Of a stretch of DNA of 64,000 nt, positions 36,682-45,201 are shown piece by piece. Within the stretch, counting starts at the first letter, position 1. Every line of letters starts with the position of its first letter. The position numbers were made by a program, and so were the translations under genes. The stretch covers positions 1,426,001-1,490,000 of the forward strand of contig NZ_CP168219.1 in NCBI RefSeq assembly GCF_041714655.1, given 5' to 3'. This stretch comes from Pseudoroseicyclus_A sp041714655 (GTDB lineage Bacteria > Pseudomonadota > Alphaproteobacteria > Rhodobacterales > Rhodobacteraceae). A model generated the notes under the pieces. It was not told the origin of the DNA, searched no databases, and saw only the letters and a list, made by a program, of their open reading frames with translations.

Positions 36682-37463
36682 GCAAAGCCATCCACCCGAC
36701 GGCCATCATCGAGGCCGGCGCCGAAATCGGCGCGGGGTGCGAGATCGGGCCCTTCTGCCACGTTGGCCCCAAGGTCCGGCTCGGCCCCGGCGTGGTGCTG
36801 AAGAGCCATGTGGTCGTCACCGGCCTGACGGAGATCGGCGAGGGGACGATCGTCTTCCCCTTCGCCGTCCTCGGCGAGGTGCCGCAGGATCTCAAGTTCG
36901 CCGGCGAGGAGACGCGCCTCGTCATCGGCGCCCGCAACCGCATCCGCGAGCATGTCACCATGCACACCGGCACCGCCGGCGGCGGCGGCGTGACGCGCGT
37001 GGGCGAGGGCGGGCTCTTCATGGCCGGCGCGCATGTGGCGCATGACGCCGAGGTCGGCGACCGGGTGGTCTTCGCCAATTCCGTCGCCATCGCCGGCCAT
37101 TGCCGGATCGGCGATGACGTCATCATCGGCGGGCTCTCGGGCGTGCATCAATGGGTGCGCATTGGCCGCGGCGCGATCATCGGCGCCGTGACCATGGTCA
37201 CCAAGGACGTGCTGCCCTACGGGCTCGTCCAGGCGCCGCGGGGCGAGCTTGAGGGGCTGAACCTCGTCGGCCTCAAGCGCGCCGGCGTCGCGCGAGACGA
37301 GATCGCGGCCCTCCGCGCCGCCTACGAGACGCTGAAGACCGGCGAAGGGACCTTTCACGAGCGCGCCGCCGCCCTTGCGGCGGGGGCCACATCGCCCCTC
37401 GTGCGCGAGGTGGCGGCCTTTATCCAGGACGAGTCCGACCGCTCGTTCCTGACTCCCGGCTGA
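36678..37463 (+). CDS. lpxA: UDP-N-acetylglucosamine acyltransferase
   Basis: 261 residues. The start ATG overlaps the fabZ stop; an open frame runs upstream but without homology. Hexapeptide repeats (HPTAIIEAGAEIGAGCEIG onward) form the left-handed helix. The catalytic His lies in AHVAHDAEVG. LNLVGLKRAG begins the C-terminal helical part. It performs the first step of lipid A synthesis, transferring a 3-hydroxyacyl chain to UDP-GlcNAc. The lpxI start overlaps its stop. Confidence 0.97.
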   Translation: MSKAIHPTAIIEAGAEIGAGCEIGPFCHVGPKVRLGPGVVLKSHVVVTGLTEIGEGTIVFPFAVLGEVPQDLKFAGEETRLVIGARNRIREHVTMHTGTAGGGGVTRVGEGGLFMAGAHVAHDAEVGDRVVFANSVAIAGHCRIGDDVIIGGLSGVHQWVRIGRGAIIGAVTMVTKDVLPYGLVQAPRGELEGLNLVGLKRAGVARDEIAALRAAYETLKTGEGTFHERAAALAAGATSPLVREVAAFIQDESDRSFLTPG

Positions 37464-38224
37464 TGCTCGCGCTGGTCGCAGGCGAGGGGCGACTGCCGCC
37501 GATCCTGCGGTCCAGGCTCGGCGGCATGGTCTGCGCGCTGGAGGGCACCGCGCCCGATCTGCCGGTCGATTTGCGCTTCCGCATCGAGACCATCGGCACC
37601 TTCATCGCGCTCCTGCGGCGGCGCGGGGTGAACCGGATCTGCCTCGCCGGCGCCGTCCGCCGCCCCGAGATACGCCCCGCGCTGATCGACGCCGCCACCG
37701 CACCGCTGGTGCCCCGCCTGCAGGAGGCGCTGGCCCTCGGCGACGACGGGGCGCTGCGCATCGTCATCGCGCTCTTCGAGGAGGCGGGGATCCGCGTGTG
37801 CGGCGCCCATGAGCTTCTGCCCGACCTTCTGCCGCCGCCCGGCGTGCCGACGCGGCTCCAGCCGCCCGAGGGGGCGGAGGCCGATGCCCGCGCCGGGCTC
37901 GCGGCGCTGGAGGCGATGGGCCGCGCCGATCTCGGCCAGGCGGTACTGGTGCGAAACGGCTTCGTCGTTGCCCGCGAGCGGCAGGCGGGCACGGCCGCAC
38001 TCATCAAGCTGGCGCCGCCCCGCGCCGTCCTCTTCAAGGGGCCGAAGCCGGGGCAGGACCTGCGCGCCGACATGCCGGTCATCGGCGCCGCGACGGCGGC
38101 AGAGGCCGCGCGGGCCGACCTCTCGGGCATCATCATCGCAGCGGGCGGCGTCATGCTCCTTGATCCGGAAGAGACCATCGCCCGCCTGAACGCCGCCGGC
38201 ATGTGGCTCTGGGTGCGCCCGTGA
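37463..38224 (+). CDS. lpxI: UDP-2,3-diacylglucosamine pyrophosphatase LpxI
   Basis: 253 residues, the former DUF1009 family. The N-terminal LALVAGEGRLPPILRSRL and the C-terminal domain signature (TAALIKLAPPRAVLFKGPKPGQDLRADMPVIG) are typical. LpxI hydrolyses UDP-diacylglucosamine to lipid X and UMP and replaces LpxH in alphaproteobacteria. It has one-base overlap with lpxA upstream and four-base overlap with lpxB downstream, as in other alphaproteobacterial lpx operons. Confidence 0.95.
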   Translation: MLALVAGEGRLPPILRSRLGGMVCALEGTAPDLPVDLRFRIETIGTFIALLRRRGVNRICLAGAVRRPEIRPALIDAATAPLVPRLQEALALGDDGALRIVIALFEEAGIRVCGAHELLPDLLPPPGVPTRLQPPEGAEADARAGLAALEAMGRADLGQAVLVRNGFVVARERQAGTAALIKLAPPRAVLFKGPKPGQDLRADMPVIGAATAAEAARADLSGIIIAAGGVMLLDPEETIARLNAAGMWLWVRP

Positions 38225-39411
38225 CGGAACCCGCCGCGCGGCCTCTCAAGATCTTTCTGATCGCCGGCGAGCCCTCGGGCGATGCACTCGGCGCGGCCCT
38301 GATGGCCGAGCTGACCGCGCTGGCGCCGGGCGTGAGCTACAGCGGCATCGGCGGGCCCGGCATGGCGGGGCAGGGGCTCTCGAGCCGCTTCCCGATGGAA
38401 GAGCTCTCGCTGATGGGGCTCGCCGAGATCCTGCCGAAATACTTCGCCCTCAAGGCCCGCATCCGCGAGACGGCGGCGGCGGTGGTGGCCGAGCGGCCGG
38501 ATCTGCTCCTCACCATCGACGCGCCGGAATTCTCGCTCCGGGTGGCGAAGCTGGTGCGCGCGGCGGCGCCGGCGATCCCGATCACGCATTACGTCGCCCC
38601 CTCCGTCTGGGCCTGGCGGCCGGGGCGGGCGGCGAAGATGGCGGGCCATGTCGATCATGTGCTCGCGCTTCTGCCCTTCGAGCCGCCGCTCATGGAAGAG
38701 GCCGGCATGGCCGCCGATTTCGTCGGCCATCCGGTGGTGACGAACCGCCTCGCCACCGAGGCGGAGGCGACCTCCTTCCGCGAGCGCCACGGCATCGGCG
38801 CGGCGCCCCTGATCCTGGCGCTGCCCGGCTCGCGGCGTGGCGAGGTCTCGCGGCTGATGGGCCGCTTTGGCGCGACGCTGCAGCGGGTGCGCGGCGTGCG
38901 GCCCGAGGCCAAGGTGGTCCTGCCGATGGCGGCGCCGGTGGCCGGGCTCGTCCGCGACGAGCTCGCCGCCTGGCCCTTCGAGCCCATCGTCATCGACCCG
39001 GCCGGGGATCCCTCCGGCACCGAGAAGGCCGCCGCCTTCCGCGCCGCCGACCTGGCGCTCGCCGCCTCCGGCACGGTGTCGCTCGAGCTGGCGGCGAACG
39101 ACACGCCGATGGTGATCGGCTACGACATGGCCTGGACGAGCCGGCAGATCATCGGGCGGATGCTGCGGACGGATACCGTGACGCTGGTCAACCTCGTCTC
39201 GAACACCCGCGCGGTGCCGGAATTCATCGGCGGCAATTGCGACCCCGACCTCATGGCCGATGCGCTTCTCACCGTTCTCGAGGCCCCGGGCGCCCAGCGC
39301 GCCGCCATGGCCCTGACGATGGAACGGCTCGGTGCCGGCGGCCCGCCGCCCGGCCGCCGTGCGGCCGAAGCGGTGCTTGCCCGGATCACTCCACCCCTGG
39401 CACGGCCTTGA
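38221..39411 (+). CDS. lpxB: Lipid-A-disaccharide synthase
   Basis: 396 residues from a GTG overlapping the lpxI TGA (GTGA); another in-frame GTG 18 nt earlier is possible. Characteristic segments are IFLIAGEPSGDALGAALMAE, HYVAPSVWAWRPGRA and ALPGSRRGEVSRL, then ASGTVSLELAANDTPMVIGYD. It condenses lipid X with UDP-diacylglucosamine to the lipid A disaccharide at the membrane. The 3' end overlaps the convergent diheme cytochrome gene by 26 nt. Confidence 0.96.
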   Translation: MTEPAARPLKIFLIAGEPSGDALGAALMAELTALAPGVSYSGIGGPGMAGQGLSSRFPMEELSLMGLAEILPKYFALKARIRETAAAVVAERPDLLLTIDAPEFSLRVAKLVRAAAPAIPITHYVAPSVWAWRPGRAAKMAGHVDHVLALLPFEPPLMEEAGMAADFVGHPVVTNRLATEAEATSFRERHGIGAAPLILALPGSRRGEVSRLMGRFGATLQRVRGVRPEAKVVLPMAAPVAGLVRDELAAWPFEPIVIDPAGDPSGTEKAAAFRAADLALAASGTVSLELAANDTPMVIGYDMAWTSRQIIGRMLRTDTVTLVNLVSNTRAVPEFIGGNCDPDLMADALLTVLEAPGAQRAAMALTMERLGAGGPPPGRRAAEAVLARITPPLARP

Positions 39412-40276
39412 GATAGGCGGCGATGGCGAGCCGGTCTTCCGGCGTCAGCTGCGAGGTCGACTGGATCACCTCGACCATGGCGCCGCCGGCCGTATCGAAC
39501 TCCGGCGTGAAGCCCGAGGCGAGATATTCGGCGATCTGATCCTCCGACCAGGTGAGCGCCGCCGGGGTGATATTGGGCACGTTGCCCTCGCCGCCGGGCA
39601 GCGGCGCACCGGCGAGCCAGCGCGACGTGTCGGTGCCGCCGAGCGGCCCCCTCGGCGTGTGGCACTCGCCGCAATGGGCGAGGGTCTCGACCAGCACCCG
39701 GCCGCGCGCCACCTCTGCCGTCAGCTCGCCGGTCAGCACCGGCGCCTCGGTCAGATAGAGCCGCTTCCAGAGCCCCAAGGCCCGCCGGATGTTGAAGGGA
39801 AAGCCCACCTCATGCGGCTGGCTGGGCGTGGCGCTTGCGGGGAGCGTCTTCAGATAGGCGGCAATGTCGAACGCCGTCTGCAGGTCGCCCTTGGCATAGC
39901 TCGCATAGGGGAACGCGGGGTAGAGGTGGCGGCCCTCCGGCGTCACCCCCCGCATCATCGCCTGCACGATCTCGGCCTCCGTCCAGGTGCCGATCCCCGC
40001 CTCGGGGTCGGAGGAGATGTTGGGCGCGCGGAAGGTGCCGAAGGGCGAGGCGAAGGCCTGCCCGCCCGCGAGCGCCGGCGCCTCGCCCGGCACCGTGTCC
40101 GGCGCCATATGGCAATTGGCGCAGCCGGCGGCGGCGAAGCTGTAAGCCCCCGCCTCGGCATCGCCCGACAGGCCGGCAAGCTGCGCCGCCGGCAGGCGCT
40201 CGGGCGCCGAAAGCGCCCAGGCGGCGCCCGCCCCGATGAGGGCGAGCGCGCCGATCACGAGGAGGGCGCGGCGCAC
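39386..40276 (-). CDS. Diheme c-type cytochrome
   Basis: 296 residues from a GTG that directly follows the stop of the upstream cytochrome gene. A membrane-anchor or signal segment (ALLVIGALALIGAGAAWAL) precedes two heme-binding motifs, CANCH (52-56) and CGECH (202-206), each within a cytochrome c domain with a distal Met candidate region (PDVSSDPEAGIG-like, HLYPAFPYASYAKG). The layout matches cytochrome subunits of periplasmic dehydrogenases. It likely passes electrons from a periplasmic donor; the dehydrogenase is not in the window. Its 3' end overlaps lpxB on the other strand. Confidence 0.88.
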   Translation of the reverse strand: MRRALLVIGALALIGAGAAWALSAPERLPAAQLAGLSGDAEAGAYSFAAAGCANCHMAPDTVPGEAPALAGGQAFASPFGTFRAPNISSDPEAGIGTWTEAEIVQAMMRGVTPEGRHLYPAFPYASYAKGDLQTAFDIAAYLKTLPASATPSQPHEVGFPFNIRRALGLWKRLYLTEAPVLTGELTAEVARGRVLVETLAHCGECHTPRGPLGGTDTSRWLAGAPLPGGEGNVPNITPAALTWSEDQIAEYLASGFTPEFDTAGGAMVEVIQSTSQLTPEDRLAIAAYLKAVPGVE

Positions 40277-40747
40277 CTATTCGGATTGCCGGAAGCTGCG
40301 GTGGCAGCCGCCACAGGCGGCGCCGACGGCCCCGAAGGCGCCCTGCAGCGCCTCCGGCCCGTCGCCCGCCACCTCGGCCAGGGCGGTGGAGGCCGTGGCG
40401 AGCGCCGCCCAGGCCTCGGCAAAGCCCTCGGGGTTCTCCCAGATCGCGGGAAGCGCCTTGGTGCCCTCCATGTCCGCGCTCGACGTGCCTTCGGGGAAGT
40501 AGAAGCGCGGATCGACGGAGGAGACGGCGGCCAGGTTGGCCGCGGCGGCCGCGGCGGTCTCGGCATCGTACTCGATCTGCCCCTGCGCCATGCCGCCGAG
40601 AGGCATCAGGAACGTCTGCTGCAGCACCATGTGGCTCTGGCGGGCGTTGATGGCGGCGGCGGCCGGGTCCATCCCCTGCGCGAGGAGCGGTGCGGCAGGA
40701 AGGGTCAGGGCGAGGGCGATTGCGGCAAGACGGGACTGGGCGGGCAT
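40277..40747 (-). CDS. Cytochrome c' -type monoheme cytochrome
   Basis: 156 residues with a signal peptide (RLAAIALALTLPAAPLLAQG). The single heme motif CGGCH (145-149) is near the C-terminus, the hallmark of the four-helix cytochrome c'/c-556 fold. An internal QSHMVLQQTFLMPLGGMAQG segment could provide helix A. It is immediately followed by the diheme cytochrome gene with no gap, so the two are co-expressed. Cytochromes c' bind NO or CO, and c-556 forms are electron carriers; a Met in helix A would favour the c-556 type. Confidence 0.85.
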   Translation of the reverse strand: MPAQSRLAAIALALTLPAAPLLAQGMDPAAAAINARQSHMVLQQTFLMPLGGMAQGQIEYDAETAAAAAANLAAVSSVDPRFYFPEGTSSADMEGTKALPAIWENPEGFAEAWAALATASTALAEVAGDGPEALQGAFGAVGAACGGCHRSFRQSE

Positions 40748-40861
40748 CTAAGCCTCCTGCAAAAGGAATCGTGACTTGCCCCCGATGCTATCGGGCTGCT
40801 TCGGTAAGACCATAGACCATTTCTGCAAGGGGCCTGCGGTTTGGCGCAGGGGGCGGCCGGT

Positions 40862-41743
40862 ATGAGCGAGAACTGGGACGATCTGCGCTTCGTGCTGGCA
40901 GTGGCGGAAACCGGCGCCGTCTCGGCCGCCGCCAAGGCACTCGGGGTGAACCATGCGACCGTCCTGCGGCGCATCGGTGCCTTCGAGGCGGCGCATGGCA
41001 CGATGATCTTCCGGCGCGAGGCGGCGGGCTATGCGGTGCTGCCCGGCCAGCTTCCCGTCATCGAGCGGGCGCGCGACGTCGCCCGCGCCATCGAGGCGGT
41101 GGCCCGCGCCGCCCGTGGTGGGGCGGAGGCGGAGGAGCGGCCGATCCGGCTCACCTCCACCGACAGCCTCTGCCAATACGTGCTGCCCGAGCTTCTCGCC
41201 GAGGTGGCGGCCGAGGGCGCGGCGGTGGAGCTCTATGCGGCGAACCATCACGTTGATCTCGGCCGTCTCGCCGCCGACCTGACGGTGCGCCCGGCGCGGG
41301 CGCTGCCGCCCGATCTGAGCGGCAGCATCGCGGCGCGGATGGGCTTTGCCGCCTATGCGGCCGAGGGCGGCGCCGAGAGCTGGCTCGGCCTTCGCGGGCC
41401 GCTCGCCCGCGCCGTCCCCGCCGACTGGCTGGAGCGGGAGGCGGGGGCCTCGGGGGCCGCGCGCGGCGGCGCCGACAGCTTCCTGGTGCTGGCGCGGATG
41501 GCGGCGGCAGGGATGGGCCGGGCGGTGCTGCCCTGCATCGTCGGCGATGCGGCACCGGAGCTGCGGCGCCTGCCCATCGACCTGTCGCATGTCTCGGTGC
41601 CCATCTGGGTGGCGAGCCATGTCGGCCTCGCCGATGCGCCTAGGCTGGCGACGATCCGCACGCGGCTCGCCCGGGCGCTCCGCCAGCGGGCCGCGGCCCT
41701 CTCGGGCTGGCCGACGGAGGTGGCGGCCGAGCGCGCCTCCTGA
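40862..41743 (+). CDS. LysR-family transcriptional regulator
   Basis: 293 residues from the ATG of MSENWDDLRFVLAVAETG; an upstream in-frame start adds 7. The N-terminal winged helix includes SAAAKALGVNHATVLRRIGAFEAAHG. The C-terminal part is a periplasmic-binding-protein-like effector domain. It is divergent from the cytochrome c' gene with about 114 nt between starts and may regulate that pair, as LysR proteins often do. Effector unknown. A GC hairpin pair follows its stop. Confidence 0.85.
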   Translation: MSENWDDLRFVLAVAETGAVSAAAKALGVNHATVLRRIGAFEAAHGTMIFRREAAGYAVLPGQLPVIERARDVARAIEAVARAARGGAEAEERPIRLTSTDSLCQYVLPELLAEVAAEGAAVELYAANHHVDLGRLAADLTVRPARALPPDLSGSIAARMGFAAYAAEGGAESWLGLRGPLARAVPADWLEREAGASGAARGGADSFLVLARMAAAGMGRAVLPCIVGDAAPELRRLPIDLSHVSVPIWVASHVGLADAPRLATIRTRLARALRQRAAALSGWPTEVAAERAS

Positions 41744-41752
41744 CCCGGATCC

Positions 41753-41820
41753 CCTTTCATCTGGCCAAAAATACCTCGGAGGTGTGGAGGCAGAGCCTCC
41801 ACCCGGCCCGGCACGGGCCG
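41753..41820. repeat. 55-nt dispersed element with two hairpins (copy 1)
   Basis: 41753-41807 matches 55115-55169 at all but two positions. It contains ATACCTCGGAGG and the hairpin GTGGAGGC-AGA-GCCTCCAC (41784-41802). A second hairpin CGGCCCG / CGGGCCG (41804-41820) follows. It sits between convergent lysR and chpT genes and probably ends both transcripts. Confidence 0.85.
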
Positions 41821-41843
41821 GCCCCCCCATCCGGCCCCACCAC

Positions 41844-42452
41844 TCAGAACGTCGCCCGGATCCGCTCCGCTGCAAGCTCCAGCCCCAGCTCCATCCCGTA
41901 ATCTGCCAGCACCTGCGGCAGGAGCGCGAATTGCACCAGCGCCGGGCTCGGCGGCTCCGGCGGGGGCTTGCCGAGAAGGCTTTCCCAGAGGCCCGGGTCG
42001 ATGCGCAGGTCGCTGCCGGTGGCCGTCAGCGCCCAGTCATCGGCGTCGCTGCGCGCGACGGTGACCGCCCCGCCGAAGGGCATGGCGCTTTCGAAGCATT
42101 GCAGGATCAGGAAGGCGACGCGGGCCTCGCGGCGGGGCACCTCGCGCTCGACCTCCCAGGTGAAGGCGAGCTTGCCGCCGCGCGAGACGGCGGCGAGCGT
42201 CGCATGGATCTCGCCCCGGCCGAGCGTCGCCTCCGCCCCGGCATGGCCGAAGGCGATGCGGAAGAAGCGCAGCCGCGCGCTCGCCGCCTCGACGCTCTCG
42301 CCGATCAGCGCCATCTCCGGCCCGTCGATGCGATGCGACATGGCGAGAAGCTCCACCCCGTTGCCGATGGCGCCAAGGGGGGAGATAAGGTCATGGCAGA
42401 TGCGCGAGCCGACAAGGGCGGAGAGGTCCACATCCCGGGCCCCGGGGCTCAT
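41844..42452 (-). CDS. chpT: ChpT-like histidine phosphotransferase
   Basis: 202 residues. The H-box-like segment SRICHDLISPLGAIGNGVELL carries the phosphoacceptor His near residue 19. The C-terminal part is a degenerate ATPase-like domain without ATP-binding boxes, as in Caulobacter ChpT. ChpT relays phosphate from CckA to CtrA and CpdR, controlling cell cycle, motility or gene transfer agents in alphaproteobacteria. It is divergent from a DUF3553 gene with 41 nt between them. A CtrA-like site lies at 42802-42820. Confidence 0.88.
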   Translation of the reverse strand: MSPGARDVDLSALVGSRICHDLISPLGAIGNGVELLAMSHRIDGPEMALIGESVEAASARLRFFRIAFGHAGAEATLGRGEIHATLAAVSRGGKLAFTWEVEREVPRREARVAFLILQCFESAMPFGGAVTVARSDADDWALTATGSDLRIDPGLWESLLGKPPPEPPSPALVQFALLPQVLADYGMELGLELAAERIRATF

Positions 42453-42493
42453 GGCGCGGCCCTCCGCGGGCCAAGGCGCGACAGGGAGACCGC

Positions 42494-42676
42494 ATGATCG
42501 GCGTCAACGACATACTTCTGCCGGGCATGATCGTCCGCCATCCGGACCAGCCGGATTGGGGCGAGGGCCAGGTGCAATCGACGATCGGCGGGCGAATCAC
42601 CGTCAATTTCCGCGAGGCGGGCAAGCAGGTGATCGACGGCGAGCGCGTCGGGCTGACGCTCGTCTCCGCCGGGTAA
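42494..42676 (+). CDS. DUF3553 family small protein
   Basis: 60 residues starting with MIGVNDILLPGMIVRHPDQP. The body, PDWGEGQVQSTIGGRITVNF, is the recognisable part of the DUF3553 family, a compact SH3-like beta protein related to CarD/UvrD-tail modules. Function unknown. A GGGA site precedes the ATG. In Rhodobacteraceae it is repeatedly found next to chpT-type genes (as I recall it); whether it belongs to the phosphorelay is untested. Confidence 0.85.
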   Translation: MIGVNDILLPGMIVRHPDQPDWGEGQVQSTIGGRITVNFREAGKQVIDGERVGLTLVSAG

Positions 42677-42801
42677 GAAAGGTCGCGGCGCCGCCGCCGG
42701 ACCGCCCCGGGCTGGGGTCATCGGTGAGTTCCCTCCCTCGCTCTGCCGGCGCATCCTTCGCCCAGGATCGCCTGTTCCCGCCGAGGATGGCCGCCTCAAC
42801 C

Positions 42802-42820
42802 TTACCATAACGTTAACCAT
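42802..42820 (+). promoter_or_regulatory. CtrA-like binding site
   Basis: TTAC-N7-TTAACCAT at 42802-42820 differs from the CtrA consensus TTAA-N7-TTAAC at one base and contains the TTAACCAT half-site. It lies in the 253-nt gap upstream of olsB, 350 nt from chpT. That gap otherwise shows no gene. Confidence 0.4.
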
Positions 42821-42929
42821 ACCCGCTGCCGGCCTGGGCCCGAAGCCTTTTCCTGCCCGCCGCGAGCGACTAGACAGCGGGCCGCGGGCCGGGTGCCGCA
42901 GCCGGACGGGGAAGGGAGCAAGAGGGCCG

Positions 42930-43697
42930 ATGAGCGATTCCGCGGGGCTGGAGCTGCGCCTGGCCACCACGCCCGGAGATCTCGCCGCCGCCGCCCGGCT
43001 GCGCTACGAGGTCTTCGTGCGCGAGCTCGGCGGCGACGGGCCGCTCGTCGACCACGAGGCGGGGCAGGAGCGCGACGGCTTCGACGCCTTCTGCGACCAC
43101 ATGATCGTGGTCGACCCGACCCGCCCCGAGGGGCGGCATGTGATCGGGCTCTACCGCCTGCTGACGGCCGAGGGCGCCCGCGCCGCGGGGCAGTTTTATT
43201 CCGAGAGCGAATACGACCTCGCGCCGCTCTTCCGCTCCGGCCAGCGCCTGCTGGAGCTCGGCCGCTCCTGCCTGCACCCGGCCTATCGCGGCGGCGGCGC
43301 GATGTTCCGGCTCTGGCAAGGGCTCGGGCAATATGTCTCCGAACGGGGGATCGAGCTGCTCTTCGGCACGGCCTCCTTTCATGGCACCGATCCCGATGCC
43401 ATCGCCGGGCCGCTGACGCTCCTCCATCAGCAATATCTGGCGCCCGAGCCGGTGCGGCCGCGCTCCAAGGCCTTCGTCGAGATGGACCGGCAGATGGAGG
43501 TCGACCGCAAGGCGGCGATGATCGCCATGCCGGCGCTCATCAAGGGCTACCTTCGCCTCGGCGGCCATGTGGGCGAGGGCGCCTTCATCGACCGCGCCTT
43601 CAACACCACCGACATCTGCCTGATCCTGCAGACGGACAAGCTGACCGACCGCGCCCGGGGGCTCTATGGCTCGGGCAGCGGGGCTGGCCGCGCATGA
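42930..43697 (+). CDS. olsB: L-ornithine N-alpha-acyltransferase (GNAT family)
   Basis: 255 residues. Conserved OlsB features include RLRYEVFVRELGGDGPLVDHEAG, the DAFCDHMIVVD segment, ELGRSCLHPAYRGGG and ELLFGTASFHGTDP. The enzyme transfers a 3-hydroxyacyl chain from ACP to ornithine, giving lyso-ornithine lipid. The next gene, olsA, overlaps by four bases (ATGA). Ornithine lipids are phosphorus-free membrane lipids common in Rhodobacteraceae and often raised under phosphate limitation. Confidence 0.93.
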   Translation: MSDSAGLELRLATTPGDLAAAARLRYEVFVRELGGDGPLVDHEAGQERDGFDAFCDHMIVVDPTRPEGRHVIGLYRLLTAEGARAAGQFYSESEYDLAPLFRSGQRLLELGRSCLHPAYRGGGAMFRLWQGLGQYVSERGIELLFGTASFHGTDPDAIAGPLTLLHQQYLAPEPVRPRSKAFVEMDRQMEVDRKAAMIAMPALIKGYLRLGGHVGEGAFIDRAFNTTDICLILQTDKLTDRARGLYGSGSGAGRA

Positions 43698-44518
43698 CCT
43701 GGGTTCCCGATGCCCCGCCCACCGCGCCGCGGATGGGCGCCCTTCACTGGGTCGTGGCGCTGCCGCGGCTGGTGCTCGCGGCTGTCCTGATCTTCGGCGG
43801 GCTCGGCTCCTATCTGGTGCTGCGGCAGGTGGAGCGGCTCTTCACCGGCGCGCGGCGCCCGGTGACCTCGCGGCTCCAGCAGGGCGTCAGCCGGGGGACG
43901 CTGGCGATCATGGGCCTCAAGGTCCGCCGGATCGGGGAGCCCCTGCACGAGGGCGGGGTGCTGGTGGCCAACCATGCGTCCTGGCTCGATATTTTCGTAC
44001 TCTCCGCCGGGCAGCGACTGACGTTCGTCGCCAAGTCCGAGGTGGCGGGCTGGCCGGTGATCGGCTGGCTGGCCCGCGCGACGGGCACGCTCTTCATCCG
44101 CCGCGACCGCAAGGAGGCGGGCGCGCAGGTCCAGCAGATCGGCGCGGCGGCGGCGCGGGGGGAGCTTCTGCTCTTCTTCCCGGAAGGCACCTCCACCGAC
44201 GGCCGGCGCATCCTGCCCTTCAAGGCGCCGCTCTTCGCCGCCTTCCTCGGGCCGGGCCTGGCAGAGGACCTTCGGCTCCAGCCCATCGCCATCCGCTATA
44301 GCGCCCCCCCGGGGGAGGAGCCGCGCTTCTACGGCTGGTTCGGCAGTCAGGGCTTCGCGCCGCATTTCCTCGCCGTCCTCGGCCGCTGGCGGCAGGGCAG
44401 GGTGGAGGTCCATTACGGCGCGCCCATCGCGGTGCGCGACGTGCCGGGGCGGAAGGCGCTGGCGGCCGCGGCAGAGGCGAGCGTCCGCGAGATGTTCGGC
44501 GAGGCGCCGGGGGCCTAG
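43694..44518 (+). CDS. olsA: Lyso-ornithine lipid O-acyltransferase
   Basis: 274 residues from the ATG overlapping olsB. A hydrophobic N-terminal anchor (VVALPRLVLAAVLIFGGLGSYLVL) precedes the PlsC fold. The catalytic HX4D motif is NHASWLD (His94, Asp99) and the substrate motif is FPEGTSTDG. It completes ornithine lipid by O-acylation. Its 3' end overlaps the convergent thiE-like gene by four bases. Confidence 0.93.
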   Translation: MTWVPDAPPTAPRMGALHWVVALPRLVLAAVLIFGGLGSYLVLRQVERLFTGARRPVTSRLQQGVSRGTLAIMGLKVRRIGEPLHEGGVLVANHASWLDIFVLSAGQRLTFVAKSEVAGWPVIGWLARATGTLFIRRDRKEAGAQVQQIGAAAARGELLLFFPEGTSTDGRRILPFKAPLFAAFLGPGLAEDLRLQPIAIRYSAPPGEEPRFYGWFGSQGFAPHFLAVLGRWRQGRVEVHYGAPIAVRDVPGRKALAAAAEASVREMFGEAPGA

Positions 44519-45132
44519 CCCCGCGCGGCGGCGAGGCGGGTGAGGGCGGCGGCGGCGTCGTCCTCGCGCCAGATCTCCTCGCCGAGAGCAAGGAAGTCGA
44601 CCATCGGCGCCAGCGCGCGGATCAGGCCCTCGTCCAGCGCGCCCTCGGCGATCACCGGCACCTCGATCATCTGGCTCCACCAGGCGAAGAGCTCGGGGTC
44701 GACCGGCTCTCCCCGCCCCAGCGCCGAGGCGCCGGCGGGCCCGAAGGCGACGTAATCGGCGCCGAGCTCGCCGGCGTTCATCCCCTCGTGGCGGGAAGCC
44801 TCGCAGAAGGTGCCGACGATGCCGTCTTCGCCGAACTCCTTGCGCCAGGCCTTCACCTGCCGGGCCCCGTCGGTCAGATGCACGCCGTCGAGCCCGTGCG
44901 ACTTGGCGATGAGCCCGTGGCTTTCGATGACGATGGGCACGTCGCGGGCATGGGCGGCCTCGCGGAGCCCGTCCGCCGCCCGGCCGATCCGCCCCTCGTC
45001 GCTGCCGGAGAGCGCCAGGCGCAGGCAGGCGACCGGCAGGGCATCGAGACAGGCCTCGAGCCGCGGCAGGAAGGCCGAGAGCTCGAAATCGCTCGGGGTG
45101 ACGAGATAGATCTGCGGCAGATCGTCGGCCAT
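44515..45132 (-). CDS. ThiE/TenI-like barrel protein (annotated-type thiamine phosphate synthase, divergent)
   Basis: 205 residues. The TIM-barrel landmarks IYLVTPSDFEL, DGVHLTDGARQ and ELGADYVAFGPAG match the ThiE/TenI family. However the NDR-type loop that holds pyrophosphate chemistry in ThiE is replaced by VIESHG, and the GTSTHS/T loop reads GTFCEASRHEG. Thiamine phosphate synthase activity is therefore doubtful, and the gene may have another role. It is the last gene of the minus-strand ispDF-pgpA-cinA-VOC group, with a 69-nt gap to the VOC gene. Confidence 0.7.
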   Translation of the reverse strand: MADDLPQIYLVTPSDFELSAFLPRLEACLDALPVACLRLALSGSDEGRIGRAADGLREAAHARDVPIVIESHGLIAKSHGLDGVHLTDGARQVKAWRKEFGEDGIVGTFCEASRHEGMNAGELGADYVAFGPAGASALGRGEPVDPELFAWWSQMIEVPVIAEGALDEGLIRALAPMVDFLALGEEIWREDDAAAALTRLAAARG

Positions 45133-45201
45133 GGCGGGTCCCTTCGTTGCGGGCCGGGGTTCTAGCGGGGAATCCCGGCGGCGGGAAGGGGCGCGCGCCG
45201 C

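Noticed and set aside
45132..45201. Possible TPP riboswitch before the thiE-like gene
   Set aside because: The 69-nt gap has no CTGAGA-type or thi-box sequence, and the gene itself is a divergent ThiE.
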